The notes: generated by a model from the letters alone, not told the origin. Numbered from the stretch's first letter, positions 44,761-57,083 are shown. The stretch is DNA of 64,000 nucleotides from Diadophis punctatus similis (GCA_023053685.1 JALIGW010000014.1:20136308-20200307); one strand, 5' to 3'. Numbers and translations are program-made.

Positions 44761-46480
44761 CAGTGGGTTTACTTTAGGCAATGCAATAAGCCAGAATCAC
44801 ATGTTGGCTTTTAAATCAGCCCCACATGAAGTCTAGGTTGCTTAGGCATCTGGTACCAGCTGTGACATGACACCACACAGTGCTAAGTACCATCATTTGC
44901 ATTATTAGAGCCATAACAGTGGGAATGTCATTTTGGGATGCAGGTGGGATGTTCCAGGGGCCAAGTGGAGAAGACCTTCCTAGGTCTCCCAAGGTGACCT
45001 GGCTTAATGCAAGATGTCTAGAGCATGCCAGATTGCCCCAACCATTCAAATCAGGCAAAAACTAAGAAAGATGTCACTGAGTTCAGCCTCAGGAACTTGA
45101 AGATGTTTGGGTTTTAACTTTCAGACTTCACCAGTCAGAATGCTGGCTAGAGATTTGTGGGAGTTGAGGTCCATACTTCTTAAAAAGGTTTTGTGGTTGA
45201 AAACCACTGGTTTAGAGAACTAAAATCATTGCTCTTCCTTTTGCAGCAGGTTTTATTCTAAACGCTGCAGGGTTATTTTTATTGTTTTGAGATGGCAATA
45301 GCACTTCCATTTTTGCAGTGAAGACAAGGGCACCATTAGTACAATGTGAAGTCGCCCCTTCTCAGCCCCAAACAATACTAAGAGTTGGCCGCTTTGTAGA
45401 CTGTGCCTGAGCTGCAGAGACCAAAACGTAAGAGAGCCATTGAACTCAGAGGTTGCCTTCGCCCAACAGGCAAAGACAAACCACCTCTTAGGTTTCAGTG
45501 TTGCATAACGCCAGCAATTTAGAAGTGCAATTCCCAGTCTATGGCTTTGGTGGGGGAAAGCCAGTAACTGTGATATATTCAATAAACCATGGTAAACCAT
45601 GTTTAAATGGCTTACTGAGAAGTACCAAGGAGATAATTGTGCTAAGCTGTAATAACTCTGCTCACTTTAAAATGATTTTAAATGTAATTTAAGTATTAGA
45701 GTAACATTTCTAGGATTTACTCAACCCAATTTTAGGGGCTCACATTTAGCAGGCTAACTCTAACACTCTGAACTAAAAAAATCATATTTCATGTTTTATA
45801 TGTATGGGTTAATAATGGTTTAATGAAAGGACCAACAGCGAGAACATGCTTAGCTACCACCACAAGGCAAACCGATTGATTGATATATGTCCATCAATTT
45901 GTTTTCAGCTCCTAGTTTTCTCCATTATAATCTATCACTAACGTGGTCTTTCAGAGTATCAATACAATAAATAATAAAATAATATAATGAAGTCCTTCTA
46001 CCCTTGTTTTATATGTTGCATGTACCATACCACATACTAACCAACAGGTTGGGCTCATCCAACGCATGAAGCAAAAAAGGGGGGGATCAGCTTGAGTGAG
46101 GGAATCAAACAAACACAACCAGTGTGGTTTCTCTTTTTACTTGGCCCATGAGATGCTTCCAACCATGATAGTTTGTAAAGCTTGTTTTCAACCTATGAGT
46201 TGCCTCAAATTACCGACCCTGAGTAGGACTATGGAAAGCAGTGCCCTCCAGGTGTTTGGGACACCCATTCAATACTGCGGTTGTAGCTGATGGGCGTTGT
46301 GACCCTAAAAACATCTGGAGAACATCAACTTCCTTGCTGGTAGATTAGCCATTCCTGGCCTTCATGGCTGATAAGACACAAAACTCATTGCAGCGTCCGC
46401 GGGAGGGGCTGGGCTAAGCCTTGGGAGGGCGGGGATCCAAGCCAGCTGAGCTCAGTTGCATCTCCGGATCCAGAAAAGAG
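44761..46480. other. Intergenic; one degraded foldback copy
   Basis: At about 45100-45210 a diverged foldback member (TTTTAACTTTCAGACTTCAC ... GGGAGTTGAGGTCCATACTT). No gene supported in the remainder; the last 100 bp become GC-rich ahead of gene D. Confidence 0.45.
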
Positions 46481-46498
46481 GAGAAGCTCTGGGGAGGC

Positions 46499-46506
46499 GA
46501 TAAAAG
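46499..46506 (+). promoter_or_regulatory. Gene D TATA-like element
   Basis: GATAAAAG about 100 bp upstream of the ATG, in a GC-rich context. The same GATAAAA form is found upstream of locus E (51249). Confidence 0.5.
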
Positions 46507-46601
46507 TCGGTGGGCGCCGCGGATGCTAAGTTGAAAGGTTCTTAGCCGGAGGAGAACGCGAATTCCACGGGAGACTTGCTCGGCCGGCGACGCCTCTGTC
46601 C

Positions 46602-46848
46602 ATGGATCTAGTGATTTTATGCCTCCTAAGCTGGCTCTGGACTCCCGGCGCCGCGCCGCCCCGGGGTTTGGGTCGCGCCGGGGATTTGCCGACGGGGACG
46701 CAAGTCAGAGATCTCCCCAGCCAGGCCCGGAGCTGCGTAGAAGGTGGAGCCCAACCCGGTCCCCCACTCTCCGCCAGCGATCTGAAGGTGAACATCAGCC
46801 AGGCCGCATGGAGGAAAGGGAGCTCGCCTTCCCCGGCTGATAACCAAG
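46602..46848 (+). CDS. Gene D exon 1: signal peptide and ectodomain without the cysteine module
   Basis: ATG at 46602 (TCCATGG) starts a signal peptide (MDLVILCLLSWLWTPGAAP). The roughly 60-residue ectodomain has a single Cys and one N-glycosylation site (NIS) but no CC...CC motif. It ends CAA G|GTAAGA in phase 1, giving Ala at the junction as in gene A/F-type joints. Architecture, orientation and intron phase argue for family membership; loss or replacement of the cysteine exon would explain the difference. Overlapping - strand frames are shadows. Confidence 0.7.
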
Positions 46849-46878
46849 GTAAGAGCCTTTGGGGATTCTCAATCATCC

Positions 46879-47021
<143 letters not shown>

Positions 47022-47041
47022 CAGCCCTCTCGCGCTCTTTT

Positions 47042-47202
47042 GCCAATTGGACTTTCTTGGTGTTTTCTTTGAAAACGTTTCGCTTCTTATCCAAGAAGCT
47101 TCCGTTCTAAATTAGAACTGTTCTAAATTAGAACTGAAGAAGCTTCTTAAATGAGAAGCGAAACGTTTTCAAAGAAAACACCAAGAAAATCCAGTTGTCT
47201 TT
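47042..47202. repeat. Near-perfect foldback repeat in gene D intron
   Basis: CCAATTGGACTTTCTTGGTG with AAAACGTTTCGCTTCTTATC is mirrored by GAGAAGCGAAACGTTTTCAA and CACCAAGAAAATCCAGTTGT. A 15-bp unit (GTTCTAAATTAGAAC type) is doubled at the centre. Confidence 0.88.
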
Positions 47203-47548
47203 TTTTTGGGGGGGGGGGACACCTTTGGGACCACCAATGTAAGACCTGAGTTGAGGGTGGTTAAAGGAGAATATCTGCTCTTTCTGCTCCTGGTTTAGTG
47301 TAGTTGCTTCCTCTGAAAGGTTGAACTTGTTTAACAGGACTGCTGGTCCCTGGCTGTTTCTTGCAATCTGCCAGGTGGTCTGACTTCTCTGGCGCAGACC
47401 TTGGGGGGAGGCCCTTCTTGGGGGGGCGGTCTGCTGCCTCCAGGCTGGCTGCAGCTGTTGGGCTCTGCTTGGGGAATGACCTCGAAGTAGAAAGAGGGGA
47501 TGGGCAGAAAACAGGTTCCTTTAATTGCAAGCCCTATTTTTCCCCTAG

Positions 47549-47958
47549 CTGACTGGGATTCCATTCTCGTCCTCATTGCCCTCTCTGTGGCTGCCTTTGT
47601 TTTAATAATCTATTGCTGCTTCCACCGGAAGTGCCATCTCTGGATTCTCTCATGTCTTCACCCGACTTGGCCAGGCTGGACGGACAATCGTAGACCTCTT
47701 CCCAGGACCTCCTTCGTCAACTCTCTGCAACGCTATGGGGCTTTTGCATCCAGAACTCCACAAAGCTTTCCTGTTGCTGAGAGCAGCTGCAACGTCCGGT
47801 TTGTCCCCTGTGCGCTGCACAGAGAGGCATTTGTGCATTTCCGAAGGCCAAGCGTCCCCAAGGTTGGGTCAGCTTCCTTGTTTGCAGCAACTCCTGGAAG
47901 TGGAGCTGGTTGTGGACCCACCTCGGAGACGATTTTAGAAATGGAAGATGAGCTCTAA
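47549..47958 (+). CDS. Gene D exon 2: transmembrane segment and cytoplasmic tail
   Basis: Acceptor TTTTTCCCCTAG then phase-1 entry (G|CT GAC TGG), mirroring gene A (G/x|CT GGA GAC TGG). DWDSILVLIALSVAAFVLII is the helix, followed by YCCFHRKCHLW (juxtamembrane Cys and basic residues). The tail has 136 codons including the TAA at 47956 and ends in an acidic LEMEDEL; it has no PPxY motif. Total protein about 218 residues. Function unknown. Confidence 0.75.
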
Positions 47959-48840
47959 GCAGTGGAGAAGATGTTGCTCCTCACGAGGAAGCTATTCTAC
48001 CCGGCGGAAGGACTCCAAGCTGAGGAAGTCTCGTAGGATCCGAGCCGAGAGACAATCAATCACGCTCTGCAAGAGATAAATTGGATTTTGCTTCCCATCC
48101 TCAGTTCATTGGCGTTGCTAGCTGGAGATAAATGGAATAAGGTACAGTTTACTTAATGCGCGAAGATATTGTGAAGCTTTTAAAATCATAAGTGCACTTA
48201 ATGGACTACTTTTAAATGTAGGAGCTGTTTCTCCAAATTGCCCTGTCTTAAATAAGAGACTGGTGTGATACAATGCTGATAACTAGTTGCATCCATTGCT
48301 CCTCAGACCATCGTTACTGTGAAATCAAAGCAGGTAACCTGGAGCCTTTGATGTGTTTTGGGCCACACTTGCCCCAGACTGTTGCTACATAGGTGATGGC
48401 TGGGGCTAATAGGTACTGGGGTTACTACCCTGCTCACCCCTGTTATTGAAAACCTTTGAATGTAATATTCAACCTCCTAGAAATGATTGTCTTTCTATTT
48501 CACAAAGTGTGTAAATTTAGAAACTACATTAACTCCCTTATCTGACTGTTCTCAGCTGATGCAAATGAATGGCTGCGACTGTACCAACAGAATCCAAGCC
48601 CCCCTTTTTACAATTCCTATGGAGGTTTTATGACACACAGCACAGCATGTAGCTCTTTTAAAGGTGTAGATTTGTATGGCCATTTCTATGTAATAAACCT
48701 GAAGGGATAAAACAATTATGTGTGCCTCTGGAATGAAATTCTATGGTGGAAGAGGCTGGTTTTTTTAAAAAAGCATGGACATTTCTCAAATGCAAGGTTG
48801 TACGTGTTTGCACCAACTCAGCAATAAAAATGTCTAGTTT
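47959..48840 (+). other. Gene D 3' UTR
   Basis: Two polyadenylation signals, AATAAA at 48692 and 48823. No repeat recognised. Confidence 0.55.
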
Positions 48841-50749
48841 TCAGAAACTGGCCTTTTGGAAGAGTGGTCTTGACTCCTTTAAATATCAACGAAGCCAGGA
48901 GGATTAATTCTAATGAACACACAAGAGAAAAAGCACTGCTGTGCAGGTATAGTGCCCCCAATAATCCAGTTCACACAATCTGCAAAGCTATGGTTTATTT
49001 ATCCATGGATATGAAATAACCATGGCTATAAACTAAGCTAAGGTAAGCCCATAATTTACAAGCCACATTGGCTGGGACCCTTTTGCTAAGCCAAAAGCAA
49101 TTTGGCTTTTAGCATAATATGTGAATGAATTAAATGACACAACAATTAAGAGTAATTTCTGGTTTAACATGGGGTCAGAACTTGTCAAAGACAGATTAAT
49201 TCCTCTAAAAGAATGCAGCGAATATATCTGTCCTTTAATAGAGTGGGTGGAGCTACATATACAGCGCTTGTGTCAGAACCACCCGCTTTGGCTTGGCACC
49301 TCGTAGGCGTTCTGTAATCAAAGGGAGAGGGGAACAAATGGGCAATTTGCTGTATACCTTTATGGCGGGAAATTGGGAGGAGGGAATGGACAGTTGAGGA
49401 AGAACAGGGCCGTTTGGAATCCGGTTCGTGCGGGCGCATTGGCATCTTCAAGACTGTTTGCCCCGAACGTGGAATTTCAGCAGCCCAGAGTTTCTCATAA
49501 TATCTCGATGGTGGATTGGTTATGCACGGATGGACCGCGGGGGTGGGGGGGTGGGGGCTCGGAGAAACCAGGGATTTAGTTCTGTAATACCAAGCAGGAA
49601 TTTTAGATTCAGTTTGATTTTCCTGCAATCAGCATCAGCAAAGTACCTTTTCACTTCAAATTGAGTCGAGTGTTTTTTTGCCTAGGAACTCAGACTGGGG
49701 CAGGAGTGAGAATGTAAGTAGAACTGGTGCAGCTTTTATAGAAAGCAGCAGCTGCTGTCAATCACCTATGCACCACTATTAAAAATGAGCTATCCCAGCT
49801 TAGTTAAGCATATTGGCTGCCAAAATATGGTCTGTGGACATTGAATCCTTCCTATTGTATTAGGTGGTCTAGCAATTCTTGACATTGCTAAGAGCCAAGA
49901 AATGGTTGGCTCTTAGATTCACCAGAAATTCAGCATGGCGTTTTGTTCATGATCTTGAATGCATCTTCTACCATCGATCAGATTGGGTCATCTTTCTAGG
50001 TTTTAGCTACTTCCATAAATATTAACCAGCCTAGAGCCGTTGTGCCTTTTGGACTTGATCCCAGGTTGGTCGTTTTGAGCACATGGAGTCATGAAGGTAG
50101 CCAGGTTTGCCCCCTTTTTAAAGCAGCTACACCATTTCCCAGGATGATGGGGGCAAGGAAGACAGCCGGGGTGATCCTGGGTAAAGAGGCAGTTGCTCTA
50201 AAGAACTACAGATGATCACGTTCTCCTGTGGTCAGAAACACTTTCTAATTCTTGGAACTGATTTTTAAGTGCTCCGTACTCATTTTCAGCACCACGGAGA
50301 GCGACTGATATTCATAAAGGTTTTTCCATTATGGAACGTAAATTGCTTCTTGGATCTTGGATGGGTATAGACTTAGAGATCTTGGGGAATTTGCTTTTCT
50401 GCACCATGCAACTACCGGTAGAAAGGAGTAAGGGCCCTATGCAACCTAAAACAATATTTTCAACTCAGCTATCCAAAGATCTTTCTTCATTTTAAGAACT
50501 GCACAAGTACCATTTGCACGATATGAATATGGCTATGGCTATCAGTTTCTCATATGCAAAAGCTCTTATATAAATGGAAAAATTGGATCCTTTGTGGACA
50601 ACCCTTCTAGAAACTTCTGGTTACTTTCAGGAACCAGTCTGTGGTTCAGATCACAGACTGAAAGCTGGAAACTTTATTAGCCACCTTAATTAGGTTGAAT
50701 TGACACTTTTTAGATAAACATTAAGAGGCTAAACTTTAACACATTTGCT
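48841..50749. other. Intergenic, nothing recognised
   Basis: No convincing gene or repeat. The 147-codon - strand frame at 49185-49628 lacks family motifs and is probably random. Confidence 0.4.
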
Positions 50750-51191
50750 AACCCAATGTGGCTGTTTCATTTCATGGCATTAACAGAACATAACTGTAGT
50801 ATTCCTATAACACACCGACCCGACAAATAAGCCCCATTACGGCTTAACATAAAAGCCTGATTCACATAACAGCCTGCTAAGATAACTGAGCCTGAACTAC
50901 AAACAAGCTTTTTTAACTTGACCCTAGTCTGTCATGTTATGGAAACATAAAAACGGGCACTGTCCTGGGGCAGCCGGGGCTTCTCAGGAAGAAAGAGCAC
51001 CCCACTATAAACTCCAAGTGTTGACATTTTAGCCAAGAATATTCCACAAACCCTTCAACTTAGCTTAATTTTTCAAACCAACCTTGACTATCCAAGTCAA
51101 AGCAACAGTCCTGTTTTCGAGTAAGCCGAGTCTCCAAGGACTCGGTTTTCTGCACCTCCTGGGCTGGTGTGAATGTGTGGAACAGGTTCCT

Positions 51192-51256
51192 GGCCATTTA
51201 AGACTATTGGAGGGCCATTTAAGACTATTGGAGGGCGCTTTGGAGGGCGATAAAAC
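51192..51256 (+). promoter_or_regulatory. Locus E promoter region with 21-bp direct duplication and TATA-like box
   Basis: GGCCATTTAAGACTATTGGA(G) occurs twice in tandem (51192-51212, 51213-51233), each with an ATTGG (reverse CCAAT) core, followed by GATAAAAC at 51249. The F promoter lacks the duplication and has GTGAAAAAG where the GATAAAA is. Confidence 0.5.
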
Positions 51257-51321
51257 TATTCTTCCGAGTGAGGGACAGGAAAAAAGACAAAGGGACACAA
51301 GGCCCAGGGTACTTTTACACT

Positions 51322-51553
51322 ATGAAGAGCCTCTTTCCCCTCATCCTCCAATTGCTTTTACTTCTAGGACGTGCAGCCGGGGAAACCGAGAACGACGACA
51401 TGTGTCACCTTAGCCCTTATGGATCGTGGCTGCTCGACGACTCCATCCTCCCCTACGGTCCCGGTGAAGACACGGGCTGGCGGCCCACCTGCGAAAGAGA
51501 CCAGCGGTGCCTCAGCAGAAGAGGTTAGCGCCGATCACCCACCGACCCACCGG
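51322..51553 (+). pseudogene. Locus E exon 1 (signal peptide, premature stop)
   Basis: ATG at 51322 opens a signal peptide (MKSLFPLILQLLLLLGRAAG) and an ectodomain MCHLSPYGSWLLDD that matches ICRLDPYGMPPLDD of gene F. The donor homologous to that of F is CCGG|GTAAGG after 51553, but the frame hits TAG at 51526. A nearer GTTAGC donor in phase 1 (after 51524) could bypass the stop but is weak. With the exon 2 lesions this supports a pseudogene. Confidence 0.65.
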
Positions 51554-51654
51554 GTAAGGACAACTGTGGTCTAGGGGGGGGCTGGGGAGGGGGGCATTGA
51601 CTAATGGGGCATCTGCAGGCGGCCCCCAGATGTTTTTAATGTGCTGCTTTCGAG

Positions 51655-51895
51655 CTGTACAATTTGAAAGGGACCTTGTAGGTCATTTAGTCCAACTCCC
51701 CCCTCCCGCCCAAGCAGGAGACCCTGCCTACACCATTTCTGACAGATGGCAATCCAGTCTCTTCTTGAAAGTTTCCAATGATGGAAGCTCTCACAACTTC
51801 TGAAGGCAAGCTATTCCATTGGTTGATTGCTCTCACTGTCAGAAAATTTCTCCTTATTTCCAGGTGGAATCTCTCCTTGTTCAGTTTCCAAGAGT
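51655..51895 (-). mobile_element. CR1 LINE 3' fragment
   Basis: AAAGGGACCTTGTAGGTCAT then TTAGTCCAACTCCCCCC and the reversed RT end, in the intron of locus E. Confidence 0.8.
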
Positions 51896-52735
51896 TTCAT
51901 TTTTTAAAGAGCTGAAGTGATGGGGACCCAGTTCTCCACCACAGGGTGAGTGGAGACGGAGAGTATCTCCTGGAGGTTTTGAGACACACCGTGAGGAAGA
52001 AAGTCTGCTTCCCTTAAAGTGTCCCTCCAAAACTTCAGCAACTTCTCTTCCTTGGTGAGAGAAGAGAGAGATATGCGTGACAGGGGAATCTAAATGGAAA
52101 GTGGATTGCGGACAAAAGCGAGGTGTGTTGGTGTTGGAGACAAGAGGGAGGAAAGAAAGAAAGAGACGATCGAGGAGAAGGAGGCATTGTAAACGCGGCT
52201 GAGAGGATTCCCATAGAAAGAACGGTGTGATCAGAGCAAAGGAGAGATCGGAGATAACAGGAGGTGGATCGATAAAAGAATCCTTTTGAAGCGGTGGTAA
52301 GAAAAGAACGATACTTGGACGGTGGAGGGAAATAAAGGACAGAAAGAACTTACAGTAACGAAGCAGTTTTGAATGAGCGACATCTTGGAGGAAGGGGGAA
52401 AAGCAGCACTTCCGGAAAGAAGGACGGAGGAGAACAAAATTTAAAGGGACCCTGCAATAATAGCCTGACTGTGGAGCGTAGAGGGGGGGGGGAAAGCCCC
52501 ATTGACTCGTTGTCTTTAAAAAGGTGGAAAAACTGAGCTTAAAGAAAAGAAGAGAACAGTGAAAAATAAAGTGGATTTGGAAGGGTGTCATCTAAGCGGT
52601 GTTGAAGGAAGCTGGGGTATATTTACATTGAAAGATTAACAATAATTACAATTTAAATTGAGATATTGTTACTGATATAATTAACATATTTACATTACGG
52701 AGAAAAGGAAAATTCTGCACCTAGGCAAGAAGAAT
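51896..52735. other. Intron of locus E
   Basis: 51915-52025 is homologous to the gene F intron. The purine-rich 52030-52735 stretch is not in F and is probably an insertion of unknown type (GAGAGAAGAGAGAGATATGC). Confidence 0.4.
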
Positions 52736-53465
52736 CAAAAATATACAAACAAATATACATACAAACTGGGCGAAACCACACTCAATAGCAGCGATTGCGA
52801 GAGGGATCTCGGAGTCTTGGTAGACAGCCAGCTAAATATGAGCCAGCAGTGTGCAGCAGCAGCCAAAAAGGCCAACGCAATCCTGAGTTGCATAAATAGA
52901 GGGATACAATCAAGGACCAGAGAGGTACTAGTACCACTCTATAAAGCCTTGGTCAGACCACACCTAGAGTACTGCATCCAATTTTGGTCACCACACTACA
53001 AAAAAGACATTGAAACCCTAGAGAAAGTGCAGAAGAGAGCAACCAGGATGATAAAGGGTCTGGAAAATAAAACATACAAAGAGCGGTTGCAGGAACTGAG
53101 CTTGGCCAGTCTGGCGAAGAGAAGGACCAGGGGTGACATGATAGCAGTGTTCCAATACTTGAGGGGATGCCACAGAGAGGAGGGGGTCAGGCTGTTCTCT
53201 ATGGCACCAGAAAGCCAAACAAGGAATAACGGATGGAAGCTGACCAAGGAGAGATTCAACCTGGAAGTGAGGAGAAACTTTCTGACGGTGAGAGCGATCA
53301 ACCAGTGGAACAGCTTGCCAGCAGATGTCGTGAGAGCCCCAACACTTGCGACCTTCAAGGAGAGACTGGACTGCCATCTGTCTCAAATGGTGTAGGAACT
53401 CCTGCTTGAGCAGGGGGTTGGACTAGATGACCTACAAGGTCCCTTCCAACTCTAATAATAAATCT
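52736..53465 (+). mobile_element. CR1 LINE, RT C-terminal region
   Basis: Open frame with DLGVLVDSQLNMSQQCAAAA, YKALVRPHLEYCIQFWSPHY and RNNGWKLTKERFNLEVRRNF, the classic vertebrate CR1 C-terminus, then AGGGGGTTGGACTAGATGAC and AATCTAAATCTAAAT tail. 5'-truncated before the YADD box. Confidence 0.92.
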
Positions 53466-53916
53466 AAATCTAAATCTCTTCCCTCCTGGTGCTGATCTAA
53501 CAATAAGAAAGGGTGACTTTCGATTGTCATACCCCTGACTGGGAGACAAGATGTCCTTTAGACGTGTTATTTAGCTTTTTGGTTTTACTCTTGAACTTTC
53601 CTTTGTAAAGCCATGTTAAAAACATACCTTTTATAATCCTTGGGAACCTGTCTCAGATTTGACCCTTGTTCAGGTTAGCCCTTTATTCCCCCCCCCCCCA
53701 AGAATGATGTAGCTAGTCATCGTTTACCGTCCTGTATTGATTTTTACCATGTTTCTCTCAGTATCTAATCAAATTTATAAGATGAAATCCTTGCCTGTCT
53801 CTGCAACTGGCCATTGTTTAACGGTAGAGCCAGCTCTGCAAATATGTGTGTGTGTGCAGCAGGACTACTTTGGAAGCCTGTTTTCTTTTTAAACCTTAAA
53901 TGTTGGGACTGGTCAG
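53466..53916. other. Intron of locus E
   Basis: Contains a C-run (53691) and the GGTAGAGCCAGCTCTGCAAA block shared with gene F intron (57700-57720). Nothing else recognised. Confidence 0.5.
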
Positions 53917-54151
53917 CTGAAACGTGAGTGTCATAAATGGGTTCAGGAACAGGTGACTACAGTTGACACCTTCTGAGGCCCCACCCAACAGAATCACCCT
54001 GCTAATATTTTTTACTGTGACACCTCTATGGCATCCTACTGCTGTTCATCCCCAAAAGACCGCCTAGACCAGAGAAGCTATTCCAGGGTCATTGGGAAGA
54101 TGGAAGACCAAGGAACAGGAAAGACTGTTTTGATCCCAGCTGAGAAGCCAT
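53917..54151 (+). pseudogene. Locus E exon 2: degenerate cysteine module
   Basis: Begins after TGGTCAG and aligns to F exon 2 throughout. A short length change near the start puts a TGA in frame; in the ancestral frame CGA of F is TGA here (53974). The module reads FYCDTSMASYCCSSPKDRLD QRSY where F has FCCGTCSTSYCCSSPKDRLD QTSC: three cysteines are lost. The donor CCAT|GTAAGG is intact. Clear pseudogene. Confidence 0.85.
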
Positions 54152-54562
54152 GTAAGGGGATGACATCCATAGCTCCGTTGTGGCACCATTAGGATTTTGA
54201 CTTTGGAAGAAGGAGAAAAAAACCAGAGAGTCTCAAACTTGGCAGCTTTGAGATGGGTAGATTTGAACTGTGCTGGCTGGGCAGTTCTGGAAGTTTAAGT
54301 CCACACCTCTTAAAATGCCCAAATTCAGACACAGTGGGCTAAATCCTGTAAAGAAATCTATAGCACTACCAAAATAAGATGGGGTAATTACCTAAAAGCT
54401 AACCAGCTTGGATGAGACACAGTTAGGAATTTTGAGGCTATCAACCTGGGAAGAAAAAAGAAGAACGTTATAATCCACTGTTCCCAAGAAAACCATACAG
54501 GTGTGTTCATGGGAATGCAGGAATTTGAGTCAAAAGAGACTTATTTTCCCCTTTCTGAAATT
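54152..54562. other. Intron of locus E with foldback remnant
   Basis: Foldback-family arms near 54230-54325, at the equivalent place to the copy after F exon 2, so the repeat predates the duplication. Confidence 0.5.
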
Positions 54563-54795
54563 GCAATAGCAATAGTACTTAGACTGATATACCGCTTCAC
54601 AGTGTTTTACAGTCATCTCTAAGCGGTTTACAGAGTCAGCATCTTGCCCTCAACAATCTGGGTCCTCATTTTACCGACCTCAGAAGGAGGGAAGGCGGAG
54701 TCACCTTGAGCCTGGTGAGATTCGAACTCCAGACTGTGGGCAGAGTCAGCCTGCAATACTGCATTCTGACCACTGTGCCACCAGGGCTCAAGAAT
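54563..54795 (-). mobile_element. tRNA-derived SINE
   Basis: Read on the - strand: GAGCCCTGGTGGCACAGTGG (A box TGGCACAGTGG) and GAGTTCGAATCTCACC (B box), then a unique body ending TAAGTACTATTGCTATTGC. The polymerase III promoter layout is clear. Confidence 0.82.
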
Positions 54796-55528
54796 GTGTT
54801 AATATGCAAATTCTTGTCTAATAGTTGGCTGGCAAATTCTTCCTTCTTTGCTGCATGTCAGTCCCATTTGCTGGTTATGCTCACTCTTGTTCATCCTGGA
54901 TAAATATTAAGCAGACTCATTTGCACAGGAATGAGGAGCCTGGTTAGATTATATTTGCATGATCTTGTTGCACACAGCCAGCAATTAACTGAGTATGGGT
55001 AACCAGATTAAGCATGCTGCATGAATGTAACTACTGATTCTCAAACCAAGGTTTGAGTCTGGTGTGCATTCAACCAGGATATTTTCACCATATCATTACA
55101 GAGTCAGACAATTGTTTTATTTCAATTTATTGTCTGCCCAATTCCAATAGACACTCGCTGGCATACACAACTAGAAAAAAACCTCTTGAAGAACTCCAGA
55201 CATAAAAGCAGATGGATAGCCGACTAAAAACCATCTGATAAATAACAAAATCAACAACATGGAGCCATAAAATGTACTTTTAATCAAGGAAAGCATGAGA
55301 ACAATTCTCTAGAAAGAGGAGGCATTTGGGGTCTGCCTGATCAGAGCGACAGGTTGGATGAGACACTTCTAACTTTCAGCTCAGGTAGAGAAACCCCTGT
55401 TCTCTTCCCCTCCCACAACACACACCTTTTCATGACTTGAGTGCTCAAATGCTTGTGGAGACATAACAAAGAGAGTAAGTGGCCATTTAAACAACGGTCT
55501 TTTGTTTCACTTTTCTCATTTGATTTAG

Positions 55529-55563
55529 CCACTATTGATAAGACAAAGAGCCTGCCTTTCTAA
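55529..55563 (+). CDS. Candidate short terminal exon of locus E
   Basis: A strong acceptor (TTCACTTTTCTCATTTGATTTAG) is followed by CC ACT ATT ... TTC TAA: entry in phase 1, exactly what the exon 2 donor (CCA T|) needs. It would add STIDKTKSLPF and stop, with AATAAA at 55712. If used, the E/F type would be secreted, without a membrane helix. Chance is a real possibility since the exon is only 35 bp. Confidence 0.3.
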
Positions 55564-56399
55564 GCAGGAAGGGTTGTGTGATTTTTGCTGTGTTTTAGCC
55601 TTGAAGTGGAGTAGACAGGCAAGGGGTTTGAAATGCCTTTTAAATGCAACTGTGAAAGCATTTTTTATTGTACAAAGTTTTTATTGTATCTCTCTGAATG
55701 TAACAATCATCAATAAAGAATATGTGGCTGTGTGATGTTTTAGTCCTGGTTTCCGATGCATTCTTGAATCTCTGAAGAGGCTCCACTCATTACTTGGCAT
55801 TTTTTTGGTCCTGCCATGAATCCTTCTAAAAGCATCAAAGGATGCAGAGGGAAGTAAGCATCAGATGCAAATTTTTCTTTCATTACATGTCTGGCAGATG
55901 TGCTCTTTTCTTTAAAAGATGTTGCTCTTTCAGAGAGATTGGTCACCCATGAGATCTATTTGGTTTTGGCAAAATGTGACCTCAGCCACTTTGATATTCA
56001 TAGGGGGTTCTGGGCTACATAGCCACTTCTCCAACCCAACCAAAGTGTTTAATGTAGGCATGTATAGAAAACCAGGTTTAATCTGGTGTCCCAGTGCAGC
56101 TATGTGGTGCTCATGTGGTGTGTTCGTGAATGCTGTTTGATCCAACAAACCCACTCATAAATTTGGTCTGTGGCTGGATTCACACATCTAGCTAGGTTGG
56201 GTGTGATTTGATGTAGCCATTTCTTGAATAAGGGAGTGTGTTCATGCACTAAACTAATCCCCATGTAATTAGAGCTTGGTTCAAGCTGAAAAACCCACTG
56301 AACAGGATTATAGTCCACTGTCTGAATTAAGACATTTCTATAAATTTCCAAAGGCTGAGATCCATTAAACACATTTGTCTGCATTAAATGCAACACATT
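55564..56399. other. Spacer between duplicated units
   Basis: AATAAA at 55712 may terminate the locus E transcript. Otherwise nothing recognised. Confidence 0.4.
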
Positions 56400-57083
56400 A
56401 AATGCAACAGTCGTATTCCCACTATCATCACCCGGATTAACAGAACTGCAATAATCTTATTACATATCAAACAAAGCCTATTATGGCTTAATGTGAAACA
56501 CCGATTCACAGAACCTGCTAAAATAACAATTGATCCTGAACAACAACAACCTCTGAGTTTATCCTACTCTAACCAACGTTGGTCCAGCTGCCATGATTTA
56601 ACCTTTTTAGATCCTGCACTAAGATGATGTTGGAACCTAATGATGGGCACTGTCCTGGAGCAGCCTAAGTCTCTTATGAAGAAATGACAATAATTCCATT
56701 TTTAACCAAGATAAAACTTTGCCCAACTCTGAAGCCTAAATCTTGATATTTTACCTTAGAATTTCACCAAATCGCTCCTTCAACATAGCTTCATTTTTCA
56801 AACCAATAGGAACCAGGAACCTTGGCTAACCAAGCCATATAATCCAAAGCAACAGTCCTAACTTGGAGTAAACTGAGCCCCACGCTTACTTCCAAGGGAT
56901 CAGTTCTCTGCACCTCCGAGGCAGGTGTGAATGGGTGGAGCAGGTGCATATTAACCTGGCCAGGTGAGGCCAGTTTTAGCCCCCACGCTCGAGGGTGAAA
57001 AAGCTATTCTTCAGGCTGGCAGGTTGGAAAGAAGAACGTAGGAACGGGGGTGGGGAAATCACGGTTTAGGGCACTTCTGCAGC

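Larger units (their letters stand above)
50750..55075 (+). repeat. Tandem segmental duplication, left unit (locus E)
   Basis: Shares with 56400-59165, in the same order, the upstream blocks (GGGCACTGTCCTGG, TTTTTCAAACCAA, CTGCACCTCC.GG), both exons, intron sequence (51915-52025 against 57525-57600) and downstream blocks (TTAATATGCAAAT, TAACCAGATTAAGCATGC). The units differ by later insertions: CR1s and a tRNA-SINE here, an L2 in the other. Confidence 0.8.

Noticed and set aside
49185..49628. 147-codon - strand ORF in the gene D-E spacer
   Set aside because: No motif, signal or splice context; length is compatible with chance.
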